A DNA stretch of 64,000 nucleotides from Niastella koreensis GR20-10 (GCF_000246855.1 NC_016609.1:5840744-5904743); one strand, 5' to 3'; numbered from the stretch's first letter, positions 28,632 through 38,048 are shown. Notes: generated from the sequence alone by a model not told the origin. Translations and numbers: made by a program.

Positions 28632-31610
28632 CTAAAACGGGATCTTATTATCTGTTGCTTTATGAATATTAAACCGGTGAATGTCTATACTGAAACTCAC
28701 CTTTTTAAAGAAAGTATTTTCTTCAGGCACCGTTTTCAGGTTATCCTTAAATTCCTTGCTGTATAAGATAGGCGCATAAATATTCAGCAGGTCTTTCAAC
28801 ACCGTAACCTGTAACCCGGCCACATACAAAAAACGACTGGTGGGTGCATCTTTCTTCCAGGCATCGGCATAGGTGCCTGCATCCATAAAGATCTTTACCG
28901 GCAGGTGCAACGGCAACAGCCCTTTTGGTAAAGTAGTAGCCAGGTTCATCGAAGCAACCCAGTTGTCTGACCGGCCCTGCAACCCCTGAAAAAGATCGGT
29001 ACGTAAATGCAACCCGCCATCGCGCATCATGATCTGCTGACTGGCCAGCCCGGTATTTTCATTGCGCCCAATAAAATAATTGCTGTAGGTATAATCTTCA
29101 TTGCCCCGAACGGCGGTAAGTTTGGGTTGATAGCTATACGTGCTGAATTGTTTGGCAGCCGTTTTCTCGCCTATATAACCAAATTTGGCAGCAAACACCC
29201 GCATTTGCAACCCACCGCTGCTGGCATAATTGAAATAATAATTACCGGTGGCAGAAGCACGGTAAAAACCATCGCCCTGCTGTACCTGTAATTGCACATC
29301 GTATGGATACAACACGCGGTAATCGGCCACGTTAAAAGCTACCTGGTTCAAATACCGCCTGGTGGTTTTGCCCTTTGTTGGGTAATAGTTATCATCCCGG
29401 GCCAATACATACTTAAAATTATTCTCCCAGATCAGGAAGGTGCGCCACTCCAGCCACTTCTCTATACTGCTGCGCGGTTCTTTTTTCGCAAACGTGAACC
29501 GCAGTGCGGGCGCTACTTTATAAAAACCGGCAGTTATTTTATTGGTATTGCTATCGGTTCCATCGAGGGTGCTAAAATGCGCGCCGCTTACCGACAGATC
29601 TATCTTATCAAAGAGGCTGTTGGGCTGCCGCCAGGTATACCCTACCCGGCCAAGCCCCACCAACTCTTTACTTCCGGTGGCATACATCGGCGCCAGAAAA
29701 TACTGCAGGTTGTGTGCAGGAAAGCTATAGTTGTGTAATACCAACCCTATCATAAAATGATCGTACACGTTGTACCCGATCGATGGCATGATGTTGATAT
29801 AATTTACACTGTCGTATTTTTTCAGGGAGAACAACCACACCGGTTTTATCTTTTTAGGATGCGCCATGGTGGTGACTGCGCCCTTTTTCCCAAGCGAATC
29901 AAAGAAATTGTTCACGGCTTTTCCATCGCCTACCGTAAAGCTTTGCTTAAAATCTGTTGGGTAAGGATGTTTAAACTGCCATTGTTTGTAATACGCCTGC
30001 ATACAACTATCAAAGCGTTGGGTGCCCATGGCATTCTCCAGGTGTTTTAACAGTATTCCTGTTTTCATATACACCATGATGAAGTAATTCACGAAGGTAA
30101 AATCAGCAGCAATGGTTTCAACCGGCTGATCTTTTTTGAGCTTCGCTATGCCATCGATGGCCAGTTCGTTCAGGTTAGCGGGCAAGCGGTTAGCGATCCA
30201 TTTCGGATAATCTGCGCCGGGGTATTTGATGGCTTTGTACCGGTCGTCGAAATAGGTGTTCACGCCTTCATCCATCCAGGGATGGTCGCGCTCGTTGCTG
30301 CCTAAAATTCCCATAAACCAGTTATGGCCCACTTCATGTTCAATGGTCATGTCCAGCTCCTTGCTGTCCATGCCCGGGGAAAGACTGGTAATGGTAGGAT
30401 ACTCCATACCGCCTTCAAAACCCATTTTCGCTTCTACCGCACTTACTACATTATATGGATACTCTCCTATCAGGTTCGACCTGTAATGCACCGCGTCCTT
30501 TATATATTGTACGCTTTTCTTCCAGGCTTCGCTGTTGGCCGAGTAGTAAAAACTCATGGCCTGCACTACCCTGCCCGACGATAGTTGAATAGTATCCTGC
30601 TTTACTACAAAGTTGGAATCGGCAAACCATGCAAAGTCGTGTACATTATCCTGTTTGTATTGTAAGGTTTTAAAGGGCCTCCCCCCGGTCTGCCAGTTTT
30701 CGGAAGGGGGGGTCTTATACCCTCCGCCTATTAGCCCATCCCGACTTGTCGGGAATTCATTATTGCCGTTTGCCTTTTTTCTGTTTGCCGGCTGCCGTCT
30801 GCCGTCTGCCGTTTTCCCCTTTGCCTTTTGCCCTTTGCCCTTTGCCGTTGAAGCCGGCTTATGCGCAACCGGCTTTGCTGCAAACCCTTTCTTTTTCGGC
30901 GCCGGCGCCGGTGGTACAAAGGATGCCCTTTCCACCAACCACCGTTTCTCTGCTTCGTCTTGCAATTCCCCGGTAGCCGCTACTACATATTTATCCGGAA
31001 CCGTAATGCGCACATCAAAACTGCCAAACTCGCCATAAAACTCGCCTTGATCAAGATACGGCATGGGGTGCCAGCCCAGGCGGTCATACACCGCCGGTTT
31101 GGGATACCATTGCGTTACCTGGTAGCTGTGACCGGTATGGCCGCCGCGTGAAAAATTAGCAGGCAACTGCACATGAAACGGTGTGGTTATTTCTGTTTCC
31201 TGTCCGGGTAATAAAGGCGCGGGCAGGTATACTTTTATGATGTCTATATATTGCTGATCATCTTCCGTTTTCAACGTGTTGTTCGCCACCCTGAAATCGA
31301 GCCGGTTGATATACCCTCTTTTTTCGCGGGGTGAAAAATAAAAATCCGTCTTGCCGTTTTGCAGGGTTTGTTCGGTGAAAGCCGTTCTGTCATTTTTAAA
31401 CGCATTGGGCCATAAATGAAACCAGATAAAATGCAGCGTGTCGGGCGAATGATTGATGTAACGCAGCTTTAAAAAACCTTCCAGCGAATGTTCGGTATCG
31501 TTCAGCGACACATCGATGGTATAATGCACTTCCTGTTGCCAGTAGGCATTTTGGCTCATAGCCGAAGCACCGATAACCGATATAAGTAATAGAAGGTAAA
31601 GCTTTTTCAT
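28632..31610 (-). CDS. M1 family metallopeptidase, long form, with low-complexity insert
   Basis: 992 residues from the ATG at 31610 (signal peptide KKLYLLLLISVIGASAMSQ). An exported zinc aminopeptidase-like protein. The catalytic motif is HEVGH (His425, Glu426, His429), with the third ligand Glu448 in MDEG. A beta-rich C-terminal half (about 590-990) is absent from the paralogue upstream. A segment near residues 235-310 is rich in Lys, Gly and Ala (KGKGQKAKGKTADGRRQ...) with no counterpart in the paralogue. Its DNA is a heptad array plus hairpin repeat, so it looks like a repeat captured in frame. Confidence 0.9.
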   Translation of the reverse strand: MKKLYLLLLISVIGASAMSQNAYWQQEVHYTIDVSLNDTEHSLEGFLKLRYINHSPDTLHFIWFHLWPNAFKNDRTAFTEQTLQNGKTDFYFSPREKRGYINRLDFRVANNTLKTEDDQQYIDIIKVYLPAPLLPGQETEITTPFHVQLPANFSRGGHTGHSYQVTQWYPKPAVYDRLGWHPMPYLDQGEFYGEFGSFDVRITVPDKYVVAATGELQDEAEKRWLVERASFVPPAPAPKKKGFAAKPVAHKPASTAKGKGQKAKGKTADGRRQPANRKKANGNNEFPTSRDGLIGGGYKTPPSENWQTGGRPFKTLQYKQDNVHDFAWFADSNFVVKQDTIQLSSGRVVQAMSFYYSANSEAWKKSVQYIKDAVHYRSNLIGEYPYNVVSAVEAKMGFEGGMEYPTITSLSPGMDSKELDMTIEHEVGHNWFMGILGSNERDHPWMDEGVNTYFDDRYKAIKYPGADYPKWIANRLPANLNELAIDGIAKLKKDQPVETIAADFTFVNYFIMVYMKTGILLKHLENAMGTQRFDSCMQAYYKQWQFKHPYPTDFKQSFTVGDGKAVNNFFDSLGKKGAVTTMAHPKKIKPVWLFSLKKYDSVNYINIMPSIGYNVYDHFMIGLVLHNYSFPAHNLQYFLAPMYATGSKELVGLGRVGYTWRQPNSLFDKIDLSVSGAHFSTLDGTDSNTNKITAGFYKVAPALRFTFAKKEPRSSIEKWLEWRTFLIWENNFKYVLARDDNYYPTKGKTTRRYLNQVAFNVADYRVLYPYDVQLQVQQGDGFYRASATGNYYFNYASSGGLQMRVFAAKFGYIGEKTAAKQFSTYSYQPKLTAVRGNEDYTYSNYFIGRNENTGLASQQIMMRDGGLHLRTDLFQGLQGRSDNWVASMNLATTLPKGLLPLHLPVKIFMDAGTYADAWKKDAPTSRFLYVAGLQVTVLKDLLNIYAPILYSKEFKDNLKTVPEENTFFKKVSFSIDIHRFNIHKATDNKIPF
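30680..30858. repeat. Repeat block inside the M1 peptidase gene
   Basis: Nine exact 7-base units at 30784-30846 (TTTGCCG, GCTGCCG, TCTGCCG twice, TTTTCCC, CTTTGCC, TTTTGCC, CTTTGCC twice), totalling 63 bases, or 21 codons, so the frame is kept. To the left is the hairpin TCCCGACTTGTCGGGA (30738-30753), the same type seen after glutamine synthetase, and a GC-rich inverted stretch at about 30680-30720. Confidence 0.85.
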
Positions 31611-31621
31611 AAACAGTCCAT

Positions 31622-31747
31622 AGTTCAAAGTTCAGAGTTCAGAGTTCCGAGTTCAGAGTTCCGAGTTCCGAGTTCAGAGTTCAGAGTTCCGAGTTCAGAG
31701 TTCCGAGTTCCGAGTTCAGAGTTCCGAGTTCAGCGTTCAGCGTTCAA
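31622..31747. repeat. Longest heptad array, AGTTCCG/AGTTCAG
   Basis: Eighteen uninterrupted 7-base units, mostly AGTTCAG and AGTTCCG in irregular order, ending with CGTTCAG and CGTTCAA. It fills the spacer between the two tandem M1 peptidase genes. Confidence 0.95.
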
Positions 31748-31751
31748 AGCA

Positions 31752-33350
31752 TTAGAACAACTTGCCCTCTTTATTCAACAGGTCGAATAGCTTATCGAGG
31801 TTTTTGCCGGAAGTTGTTTCCAGTTCTTTTTTCAGATCTTCCGGTTGCGGATGTTTAAACTGCCAGTCTTTAAAATAAGCCTGCATGCCTTTATCCAGCG
31901 TGTCGCGGCCCAGGGCAGCTTCCAGCGTATACATCCACACGGCAGTTTTTACATATTCAACAATGCCATAGTCTTCGTTACTGGTAAAGGCCGCCGAAGG
32001 GGTATTGATCGGCTGCTCGGCCGGGATCGAATTCAACACTTCATAAATGCGGGCCTGAAACTCATCTTCAGACAGTTCTTTGATGTCTTTTGGTATATAG
32101 GAAGAAAGAATGCTGTTGCTCCGGTATTTTTCGGCTTCATACCTGAACTGGTAATACGTGTTGATGCCTTCGTCCATCCAGGCATACTGGCGTTCGTTGG
32201 TGCCCAATATGCCCATAAACCAGTTATGCCCTACTTCATGCGTGATCACGCCATCCATTTCCTCTTCCTTCGCGTTCGGACTGGTAATTAACGTAATTGT
32301 CGGGTACTCCATCCCGCCCGATGACTGGTTCTTCGGTCCTTCTACGGCCTGTACCACCGGGTATGGATACTGGCCAATCCATTTGGAGTAATGCCGTACG
32401 GCGTCTTTTATATAACTGGTGCTGTTCTTCCAGGTTTTGTTGCCATTGGGCTGGCCATACGAGAATACATCGATCGTATTATCAGGGGTCAGTTGCAGGG
32501 TATCGTAGCGTACCACAAAATCTTTGGCGGCAAACCAGGCAAAATCCAGCATGCGCTCACCGGTGTATTGTAAGGTCTTTGTTTTACCAGGCGTGCTGGT
32601 TTTGTATAGCACCAGTTTTGTATCCTTGTTGTTCTCGATGCCAATCTGTTTGTATTTAGCCAGCTCGTCTTTATTTTGTAAAGAACCGGTTGCGCCAATT
32701 ACATATTCGGCAGGAACCGTAATATCTACTTTAAAACTGCCGTACTCACTGAAGAACTCACCCTGATCGAGGTAGGGGATGGGATGCCAGCCTTTGGTAT
32801 CGTAAACTGCCGGTTTGGGGTACCACTGGCAAACAAAGAATTGCTGTCCGCTGTAACCCGATCTGGAGTAATAATCCGGCAGTTTTACATTGAACGGGGT
32901 GGTAACGGTTACCTGTTTGCCGGGCAACAAAGGTTGCGGCAGCAACACCTTTATCATATCTATATTAGCCGTATCATTTTCTGTGGCGGCGGTCTGTTTG
33001 TTTACTTCAAACTTCAGTCCGTCTATATAACCCGGTTCATGCTCCACTTCTTTTTTCTTTTCAAGCGGGTTGCCCTGCTTTTCGTTTGCCTTCAGGATGG
33101 CCATTTGTTTACCCATGGCCGTGTTCTTGTTCTTATAGGCATTGGGCCATAAATGAAACCAGATAAACTTAAGTGTATCGGGGGAGTGATTGATATACTC
33201 TACCGACAACCCGCCTTTTAAACTATGTTGCTTTTCATTTAATGCCACCTGAATGTTATAATGCAATTCCTGTTGCCAGTAATTATTAGTTTGCGTAAAT
33301 CCTAACAAAGGCAATCCCGCAATCATCAATAATGCACAAATTCTTTTCAT
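31752..33350 (-). CDS. M1 family metallopeptidase, short form
   Basis: 532 residues. The signal peptide (RICALLMIAGLPLLGF) is followed by an NNYWQQELHYNIQVALNEKQHSL beta domain shared with the next gene. The zinc site is HEVGH (His371, Glu372, His375) with Glu394 in the MDEG that follows. It ends soon after the helical catalytic domain, without the C-terminal beta region of the long form. Periplasmic peptide cleavage is the expected role. It forms a tandem pair with the 992-residue paralogue, 141 bases away, separated by the 18-unit heptad array. Confidence 0.92.
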   Translation of the reverse strand: MKRICALLMIAGLPLLGFTQTNNYWQQELHYNIQVALNEKQHSLKGGLSVEYINHSPDTLKFIWFHLWPNAYKNKNTAMGKQMAILKANEKQGNPLEKKKEVEHEPGYIDGLKFEVNKQTAATENDTANIDMIKVLLPQPLLPGKQVTVTTPFNVKLPDYYSRSGYSGQQFFVCQWYPKPAVYDTKGWHPIPYLDQGEFFSEYGSFKVDITVPAEYVIGATGSLQNKDELAKYKQIGIENNKDTKLVLYKTSTPGKTKTLQYTGERMLDFAWFAAKDFVVRYDTLQLTPDNTIDVFSYGQPNGNKTWKNSTSYIKDAVRHYSKWIGQYPYPVVQAVEGPKNQSSGGMEYPTITLITSPNAKEEEMDGVITHEVGHNWFMGILGTNERQYAWMDEGINTYYQFRYEAEKYRSNSILSSYIPKDIKELSEDEFQARIYEVLNSIPAEQPINTPSAAFTSNEDYGIVEYVKTAVWMYTLEAALGRDTLDKGMQAYFKDWQFKHPQPEDLKKELETTSGKNLDKLFDLLNKEGKLF

Positions 33351-33362
33351 AGTATTTTTGAA

Positions 33363-33465
33363 AGTTCTTAGTTCTTAGTTCTTAGTTCAAAGTTCACAGT
33401 TCAGGGTTGCCGCGCTGAGCGGCATTCCATTAGCACATTAGCAAATTATCACATTAGCATTAGCG
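33363..33465. repeat. Heptad array plus CATTAGC repeats
   Basis: Six AGTTCNN units (33363-33404), a shortened core (GGTTGCCGCGCTGAGCGGC), then a run of CATTAGC-like units spaced 6-8 bases (33428-33465), reaching the stop of the sugar-transferase gene. Confidence 0.8.
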
Positions 33466-34872
33466 TCCTTCTCCCATAAATATAATTCGCAGCGTATACA
33501 CCATGATCTTGAAGTCAAGCGCCAGGGAAACATTTTCTATATAGATCAGGTCGTACTTCATTCTTTTGATCATCTCTTCCACATTCTCGGCATACCCAAA
33601 CTGCACCATGCCCCAGGAGGTTAAACCCGGTTTTACTTTCAACAGGTACGAATAATAAGGCACCTGCTGGTGGATCTTGTTGATGTAATGCGCTCTTTCG
33701 GGTCTTGGCCCAACCAGGCTCATCTCCCCTTTTAAAATATTCCACAGCTGGGGCAGTTCATCCAGGCGCCACTTGCGCATCACGCGTCCCCAGGGCGTTA
33801 CCCGTTTGTCGGTGGCCGATGACAATTGCGGACCGTTCAATTCTGCCTCATGATACATCGACCGGAACTTATAGATATTAAACGGCCGGCCCTTGTACCC
33901 TATCCGCTCCTGCAAATAAAACACCGGTCCCGGTGAACACATTTTTACCCTGATAATTACATACAGGATCAGGGGTAACAGCAATATAATGCCCAGCAGG
34001 GCTATTGTAACATCCAGCACCCGTTTTATATTCTGTTGCCACTGGGGCATCAACCCCGATTTTATATCGGTCAACACCGCGCCAAACAGGTTGCTGGTTT
34101 TTACCGATCCCGATAATATATCCAGCACATCGGGCACAATCTTTACTTCCACATCCAGGTCACTCAACCTGTCCACCACGCGTTCCACCTGCACTTTTTC
34201 CTCTTTATCCAGGGCCACCACCACCAGTTTTATATCCCGTTCGCCAATCACTTTTTCCATGTCCTGCAGCCAGCCATGCCAGGGTATATGTTTACTGATG
34301 CCATTGGGTTCGCCCACGCTTACATACCCGGTGTAATGATAGCCTGCAGTCCGCAATCCGTCGCGGGTATCAATGTAGATCTTTTCGGCCACATGATTAC
34401 CGCCTACCAGCAAAGTATTAAAACGCATGTGGCCCTGCACCAGTTGTTTTTTTACCAGGTTCAGCAAAATCACCCTGAGCGACCAGGTGAACACCCACTG
34501 GGCAAACACATAGGCCGAGAGGGCTTTATAAAAATAGGTATAATCCTTTTGCGGGTCGTTGATTACAATGGCAAAGAAAATGGTGGTGCACCCAATAATA
34601 CAACAAAGCAGGGTTATCAGAAATTCATTTAACCTTCCTTTATTATACAGGGAGTGATAGGCGCCAACCAGCGCGTACAGGAAGATCCAGGTAAGAGGAA
34701 CTAAAGTGATGCCAAACCAGAAGCGGTTATTGAGGTAGATCTCGTGTTCAAAGAAAAGATTTTCGTGTAACAAATACCGCCGGGTAAAGTACAGAACGAT
34801 CCAGGCCATTGTGGCTGCCAAGTAGTCGCCAAGCAGGTACCAGGTACTATGGATACGTTTAACGGAAAGCAT
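33460..34872 (-). CDS. Polyprenyl-phosphate sugar-1-phosphate transferase (WcaJ/WbaP type)
   Basis: 470 residues. Four N-terminal TM helices and a central CoA-binding-like domain precede the catalytic region. That region has a TM or re-entrant helix (VTIALLGIILLLPLILYVII), then VFYLQERIGYKGRPFNIYKFRSM, the WRLDELPQLWNILKGEMSLVGPRPE signature and VKPGLTSWGMVQF. The enzyme starts exopolysaccharide or O-antigen synthesis by moving a sugar phosphate to undecaprenyl phosphate on the inner membrane. It begins 8 bases after the Gfo/Idh/MocA stop, so they form an operon. Confidence 0.95.
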   Translation of the reverse strand: MLSVKRIHSTWYLLGDYLAATMAWIVLYFTRRYLLHENLFFEHEIYLNNRFWFGITLVPLTWIFLYALVGAYHSLYNKGRLNEFLITLLCCIIGCTTIFFAIVINDPQKDYTYFYKALSAYVFAQWVFTWSLRVILLNLVKKQLVQGHMRFNTLLVGGNHVAEKIYIDTRDGLRTAGYHYTGYVSVGEPNGISKHIPWHGWLQDMEKVIGERDIKLVVVALDKEEKVQVERVVDRLSDLDVEVKIVPDVLDILSGSVKTSNLFGAVLTDIKSGLMPQWQQNIKRVLDVTIALLGIILLLPLILYVIIRVKMCSPGPVFYLQERIGYKGRPFNIYKFRSMYHEAELNGPQLSSATDKRVTPWGRVMRKWRLDELPQLWNILKGEMSLVGPRPERAHYINKIHQQVPYYSYLLKVKPGLTSWGMVQFGYAENVEEMIKRMKYDLIYIENVSLALDFKIMVYTLRIIFMGEGR

Positions 34873-34880
34873 CAGTAGGG

Positions 34881-35855
34881 TTACACTGTGATATTATTGT
34901 TTTTGATCTTTTGTAAAATCTGGTGTGCTACATCCATGGCCCGGTATCCATCTACTTCAGATACCGCCGTGGGTGTATTGTTCAGTATCGCATCGCGAAA
35001 AGATTCCAATTCTCTTTTTATCGCGTTCACTTCGGGCACCTGGGGATTTACCACCGCAATGGTCTTTTTACCATACTGGGTATCCAGGTCGAAGGAAAAG
35101 GCGTCAACATCCTGGGGTGACTTTAACTTGATGATCTCCGACTTCTTGTTCAGAAAGTCGATCCCAATGTAAGCATCTTTTTGGAAAACGCGCATCTTTC
35201 GCATTTTCTTCATCGAAATCCGGCTGGAAGTGAGATTGGCCACACAGCCGTTGTTGAACTCTATGCGTACATTGGCAATGTCAGGGGTATCGGTCATTAC
35301 CGCCACGCCGCTGGCCGAGATCTGCTTTACTTCACTCTTCACCAGGCTCAGGATAATGTCTATATCGTGAATCATCAGATCCAGGATAACGCTCACTTCG
35401 GTACCCCGTACATTGAACTGCGCCAGGCGGTGCACTTCAATAAACATGGGGTTCAGGTCCATTTGTTTTACTGCTAAAAATGCGGGGTTGAACCGCTCCA
35501 CATGCCCTACCTGCAACTTGATACGCGATTCCTGCACCAGGTTCACCAGTTCCTGGGCCTCCTGCATGGTATGGGCCATTGGTTTTTCCAGGAACACGTG
35601 TTTGCCTTTTCTGATGGCCTGTTTGGCAAGCCCGAAATGCTGTTGGGTGGGCGCAATAACGTCTATAACATCCACGGCATCTATAAGCCGTTCAACATCC
35701 AGAAAACGGGGAATCTGGTACTTTTCTGTAACATCCTGGGCGGCATCGTCGTTGGGATCGTAAAATCCCACCACCTCTACCTCTTTGATTTCCTTCCAGT
35801 TATTCAAATGAAACTTCCCAAGATGTCCTACACCGAATACACCGATCTTTAGCAT
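34881..35855 (-). CDS. Gfo/Idh/MocA family oxidoreductase
   Basis: 324 residues, NAD(P)-dependent sugar or inositol dehydrogenase family. The Rossmann start is IGVFGVGHLGKFHL. The GKHVFLEKPMAHT loop contains the family's EKP motif, and VHRLAQFNVRGTEVSVILDLMIHDIDI carries the catalytic-side His. The C-terminal domain is of the usual alpha/beta form. Directly upstream of a sugar-phosphate transferase, it likely makes or modifies a nucleotide sugar for that surface polysaccharide; this is inferred from position. Confidence 0.9.
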   Translation of the reverse strand: MLKIGVFGVGHLGKFHLNNWKEIKEVEVVGFYDPNDDAAQDVTEKYQIPRFLDVERLIDAVDVIDVIAPTQQHFGLAKQAIRKGKHVFLEKPMAHTMQEAQELVNLVQESRIKLQVGHVERFNPAFLAVKQMDLNPMFIEVHRLAQFNVRGTEVSVILDLMIHDIDIILSLVKSEVKQISASGVAVMTDTPDIANVRIEFNNGCVANLTSSRISMKKMRKMRVFQKDAYIGIDFLNKKSEIIKLKSPQDVDAFSFDLDTQYGKKTIAVVNPQVPEVNAIKRELESFRDAILNNTPTAVSEVDGYRAMDVAHQILQKIKNNNITV

Positions 35856-35950
35856 ATATACAATTAAAGGCGCAAAGATAACAGGATGCGCCTTCTATTG
35901 AAACGCTTTTTTACTACCACTAATTGTATTGGATGTTAACAACTTACCGG

Positions 35951-36062
35951 GTTTCAAGTTCCAGGTTCCAGGTTCTCTGAACTCTGAACCCGGAACTCCG
36001 AACTCCGAACCCGGAACTCGGAACTTGGAACTCGGAACTCCGAACCCGGAACTGAAAACCGG
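35951..36062. repeat. GGTTCNN heptads, inverted pair
   Basis: The left side reads GTTTCAAGTTCCAGGTTCC; the right side is GAACTCN/GAACCCG heptads on the opposite strand, so the two could pair. It lies between the Gfo/Idh/MocA start and the L,D-transpeptidase stop. Confidence 0.8.
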
Positions 36063-36068
36063 GAAAAA

Positions 36069-36842
36069 TTATTTAACGAGGGATGACTTACTCTGGTAAG
36101 CATTATTGGAGGCATAAATAAACAAACAGCTTCCTTCTTTGAGCAGGTCTATTAAAGGTTGGGAAACCTCGGGCGCTACGGCGGGGCAGCCCCAGCTGCG
36201 GCCGATATAACCCTGGCTGTTGATGAGATCTTCACTTACATAGTCGGCCCCATGGATCACAATGCCCCGCTTCATGGCGTAGTCATTGATGCCTTTTTCC
36301 ATGCCCAGCAATTTCAGCGAATAACCGTTACTGCCATTGTAGGCCATGCCTGTTACATAAAAACCCAGGCTGCTTTTGTTGCTCGACATTTTATTACTGA
36401 AGCTGATGGCCTTGTCCTTTCCGGTTTTCATCCCATGGGCCACATACGTATTGTATAACAACTGATAGGTGTTCAGGTCAATCACATACAGCCTTTTGTT
36501 TATGCTGGGCTGACTGAAATCAACAATCGCCAGCAGGTTGTCTTTGATGTGTTTGGTTTTAACCAGTTTGGCCATGCCTTTCAGGGCCATGGTAAATACT
36601 TTTTTCGACAAACCCATTTCCTGTAAATGCAGGCTGTCGTACACATTCAGTTTGCTTACGATGGAAAATATATGCGAAGTAAGGGAGGCGCCTGCTGAGG
36701 TATCGGAGTGTACCGAATACGGGCCATTGGCCGTTCTTTCACCTGCCAGGGCTGGGGTGAAAGCCGATTGTAAAGCTACAACGCCTACCAACAGGAACAG
36801 GCATAGCCGTTTTCCCGGTATTTCGATTAATGGTTTTTGCAT
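36069..36842 (-). CDS. Murein L,D-transpeptidase catalytic domain protein
   Basis: 257 residues. A signal or anchor segment (LCLFLLVGVVALQSAFTPALA) leads to a periplasmic YkuD-related domain. The active-site pattern is IHGADYVSED with His197 and GRSWGCPAV with the nucleophile Cys219. It would form or remodel 3-3 cross-links in peptidoglycan or attach proteins to it. The domain is of the Bacteroidota sub-family with a helical N-terminal region (LNVYDSLHLQEMGLSKKVF). It is transcribed alone and flanked by heptad arrays. Confidence 0.9.
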   Translation of the reverse strand: MQKPLIEIPGKRLCLFLLVGVVALQSAFTPALAGERTANGPYSVHSDTSAGASLTSHIFSIVSKLNVYDSLHLQEMGLSKKVFTMALKGMAKLVKTKHIKDNLLAIVDFSQPSINKRLYVIDLNTYQLLYNTYVAHGMKTGKDKAISFSNKMSSNKSSLGFYVTGMAYNGSNGYSLKLLGMEKGINDYAMKRGIVIHGADYVSEDLINSQGYIGRSWGCPAVAPEVSQPLIDLLKEGSCLFIYASNNAYQSKSSLVK

Positions 36843-36924
36843 GGGCCGAACAGAATCTTTTAAAAATAGCCCTTTTACCCAACAATAACCAGTCCGGGAG
36901 TGGATTTTGTGGAAAACTTATCCA

Positions 36925-37114
36925 AGTTCCAGGTTCAGAGTTCCAAGTTCAGAGTTCCGAGTTCCAAGTTCCGAGTTCAGAGTTCCGAGTTCAGAGTTCC
37001 GGGTTCAGAGTTCCAGGTTCCGAGTTCAGAGTTCCGAGTTCAGAGTTCGGAGTTCGGAGTTCAGAGTTGCCGCGCTGAGGGCTTTTGGCTTTATGCTTGC
37101 AGCTTACAGCTTAC
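36925..37114. repeat. AGTTCNN array, short core, GCTTNNN units
   Basis: A long run of AGTTCCA, AGTTCAG, AGTTCCG units (36925-37060) is followed by a shortened core (GTTGCCGCGCTGAGGG) and GCTTTTG, GCTTTAT, GCTTGCA, GCTTACA units up to the stop codon at 37111. Both heptad types occur in one block. Confidence 0.9.
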
Positions 37115-37506
37115 GTGGATTTATCCTTATTAAACAGGTAATTCACTACTACATAGAAGAATCCAAACACATTAGCGGTGGTAGTGGTAATCAGGGCTAT
37201 CAGCACGCCATCGCTCAGGTGAAACGCCTTGCGGCTGCATTGCACCACGATGAATAACACCAGGAACATCCACAATACGGTGATGGCAAAAATAATGATG
37301 CTGAACACTTTACGCGCCATGTTATCATCCAACAGCCTTTTCAGCTGCGCCCTGGCGAACTCCTCCTCCATGTCTAATCCTTTCACCTCTTTTACGTTCG
37401 CCTCCCTGGTATCCACCCTGGTATTGGTGGTATCCTCTAATAATGGCTGCAAAAGATCCTTTGCCCTGTTTACAGGAGCAACGTCAGAATTGGAAGGTAT
37501 ATTCAT
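37111..37506 (-). CDS. Two-TM protein, candidate toxin partner of Panacea protein
   Basis: 131 residues. A polar N-terminal half with coiled-coil potential (KGLDMEEEFARAQLKRLLDD) precedes two hydrophobic helices: VFSIIIFAITVLWMFLVLFIVV and a second one around GVLIALITTTTANVFGFFYVVV. It starts with a one-base overlap (TGATG) with the upstream Panacea-domain gene, so the two are translationally coupled. Membrane-active partners of Panacea antitoxins are known (PanAT systems). The gene itself matches no family I know. Confidence 0.65.
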   Translation of the reverse strand: MNIPSNSDVAPVNRAKDLLQPLLEDTTNTRVDTREANVKEVKGLDMEEEFARAQLKRLLDDNMARKVFSIIIFAITVLWMFLVLFIVVQCSRKAFHLSDGVLIALITTTTANVFGFFYVVVNYLFNKDKST

Positions 37507-37979
37507 CAGGCCCGGATAAGCAATTTTTCGAAGTATTGTTTAATATCGGTGTTGCTGATAGGGGTATCTTTTACTTCGGGCACATACACCTTCGACCATG
37601 GACCATCGGGCTGATGTGTCCAATTGCTAAGGCTCATAGCGGAGAAATCTTTTAAGACTTCCCAGGCATAGTTGATGGTATCGAGGGCCTGGGCATTGAG
37701 CTTTAACGGGGGCGTAAAACTTGGGCTGGGCGTAAACTCAATGGTATCGGTGATGGGCCTGCTGCCGTATAATTTAAAGTTCTGATATATTTCGGGGATT
37801 ACCGGGCCGTACATCCAGGCCTGGAAGGTTTCAGTGATAAGCGGGGTATGGTATTTGGCAAGATGTACCCCCTGTGCAAAATATACCAGCTTTTGCAACT
37901 TCATTTGGGTTACAAACTTCCCCTCATCGATGCCTTTTTTTACAAAGGCAAAGGCTATCAGTGATGCGGGATAAGACAT
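37506..37979 (-). CDS. Panacea-domain (DUF4065) protein, candidate antitoxin PanA
   Basis: 157 residues. The Panacea (DUF4065, SocA-like) pattern is clear: PASLIAFAFVKKGIDEG, TQMKLQKLVYFAQGVHLAKY, FQAWMYGPVIPEIYQNFKLYG, then a C-terminal helical part ending in the conserved LSNWTHQPDGPWS. Panacea proteins act as antitoxins or proteolytic adaptors and neutralise varied toxins encoded next to them. Here the partner would be the overlapping two-TM protein. The pair is flanked by heptad arrays on both sides. Neutralisation is not shown by sequence alone. Confidence 0.85.
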   Translation of the reverse strand: MSYPASLIAFAFVKKGIDEGKFVTQMKLQKLVYFAQGVHLAKYHTPLITETFQAWMYGPVIPEIYQNFKLYGSRPITDTIEFTPSPSFTPPLKLNAQALDTINYAWEVLKDFSAMSLSNWTHQPDGPWSKVYVPEVKDTPISNTDIKQYFEKLLIRA

Positions 37980-38048
37980 GGTTATACCTGGTTTTTTGAT
38001 TTTCCAAATATAAGCATTTATTTTTAATTACTAATTTCCTTAGCGCAA

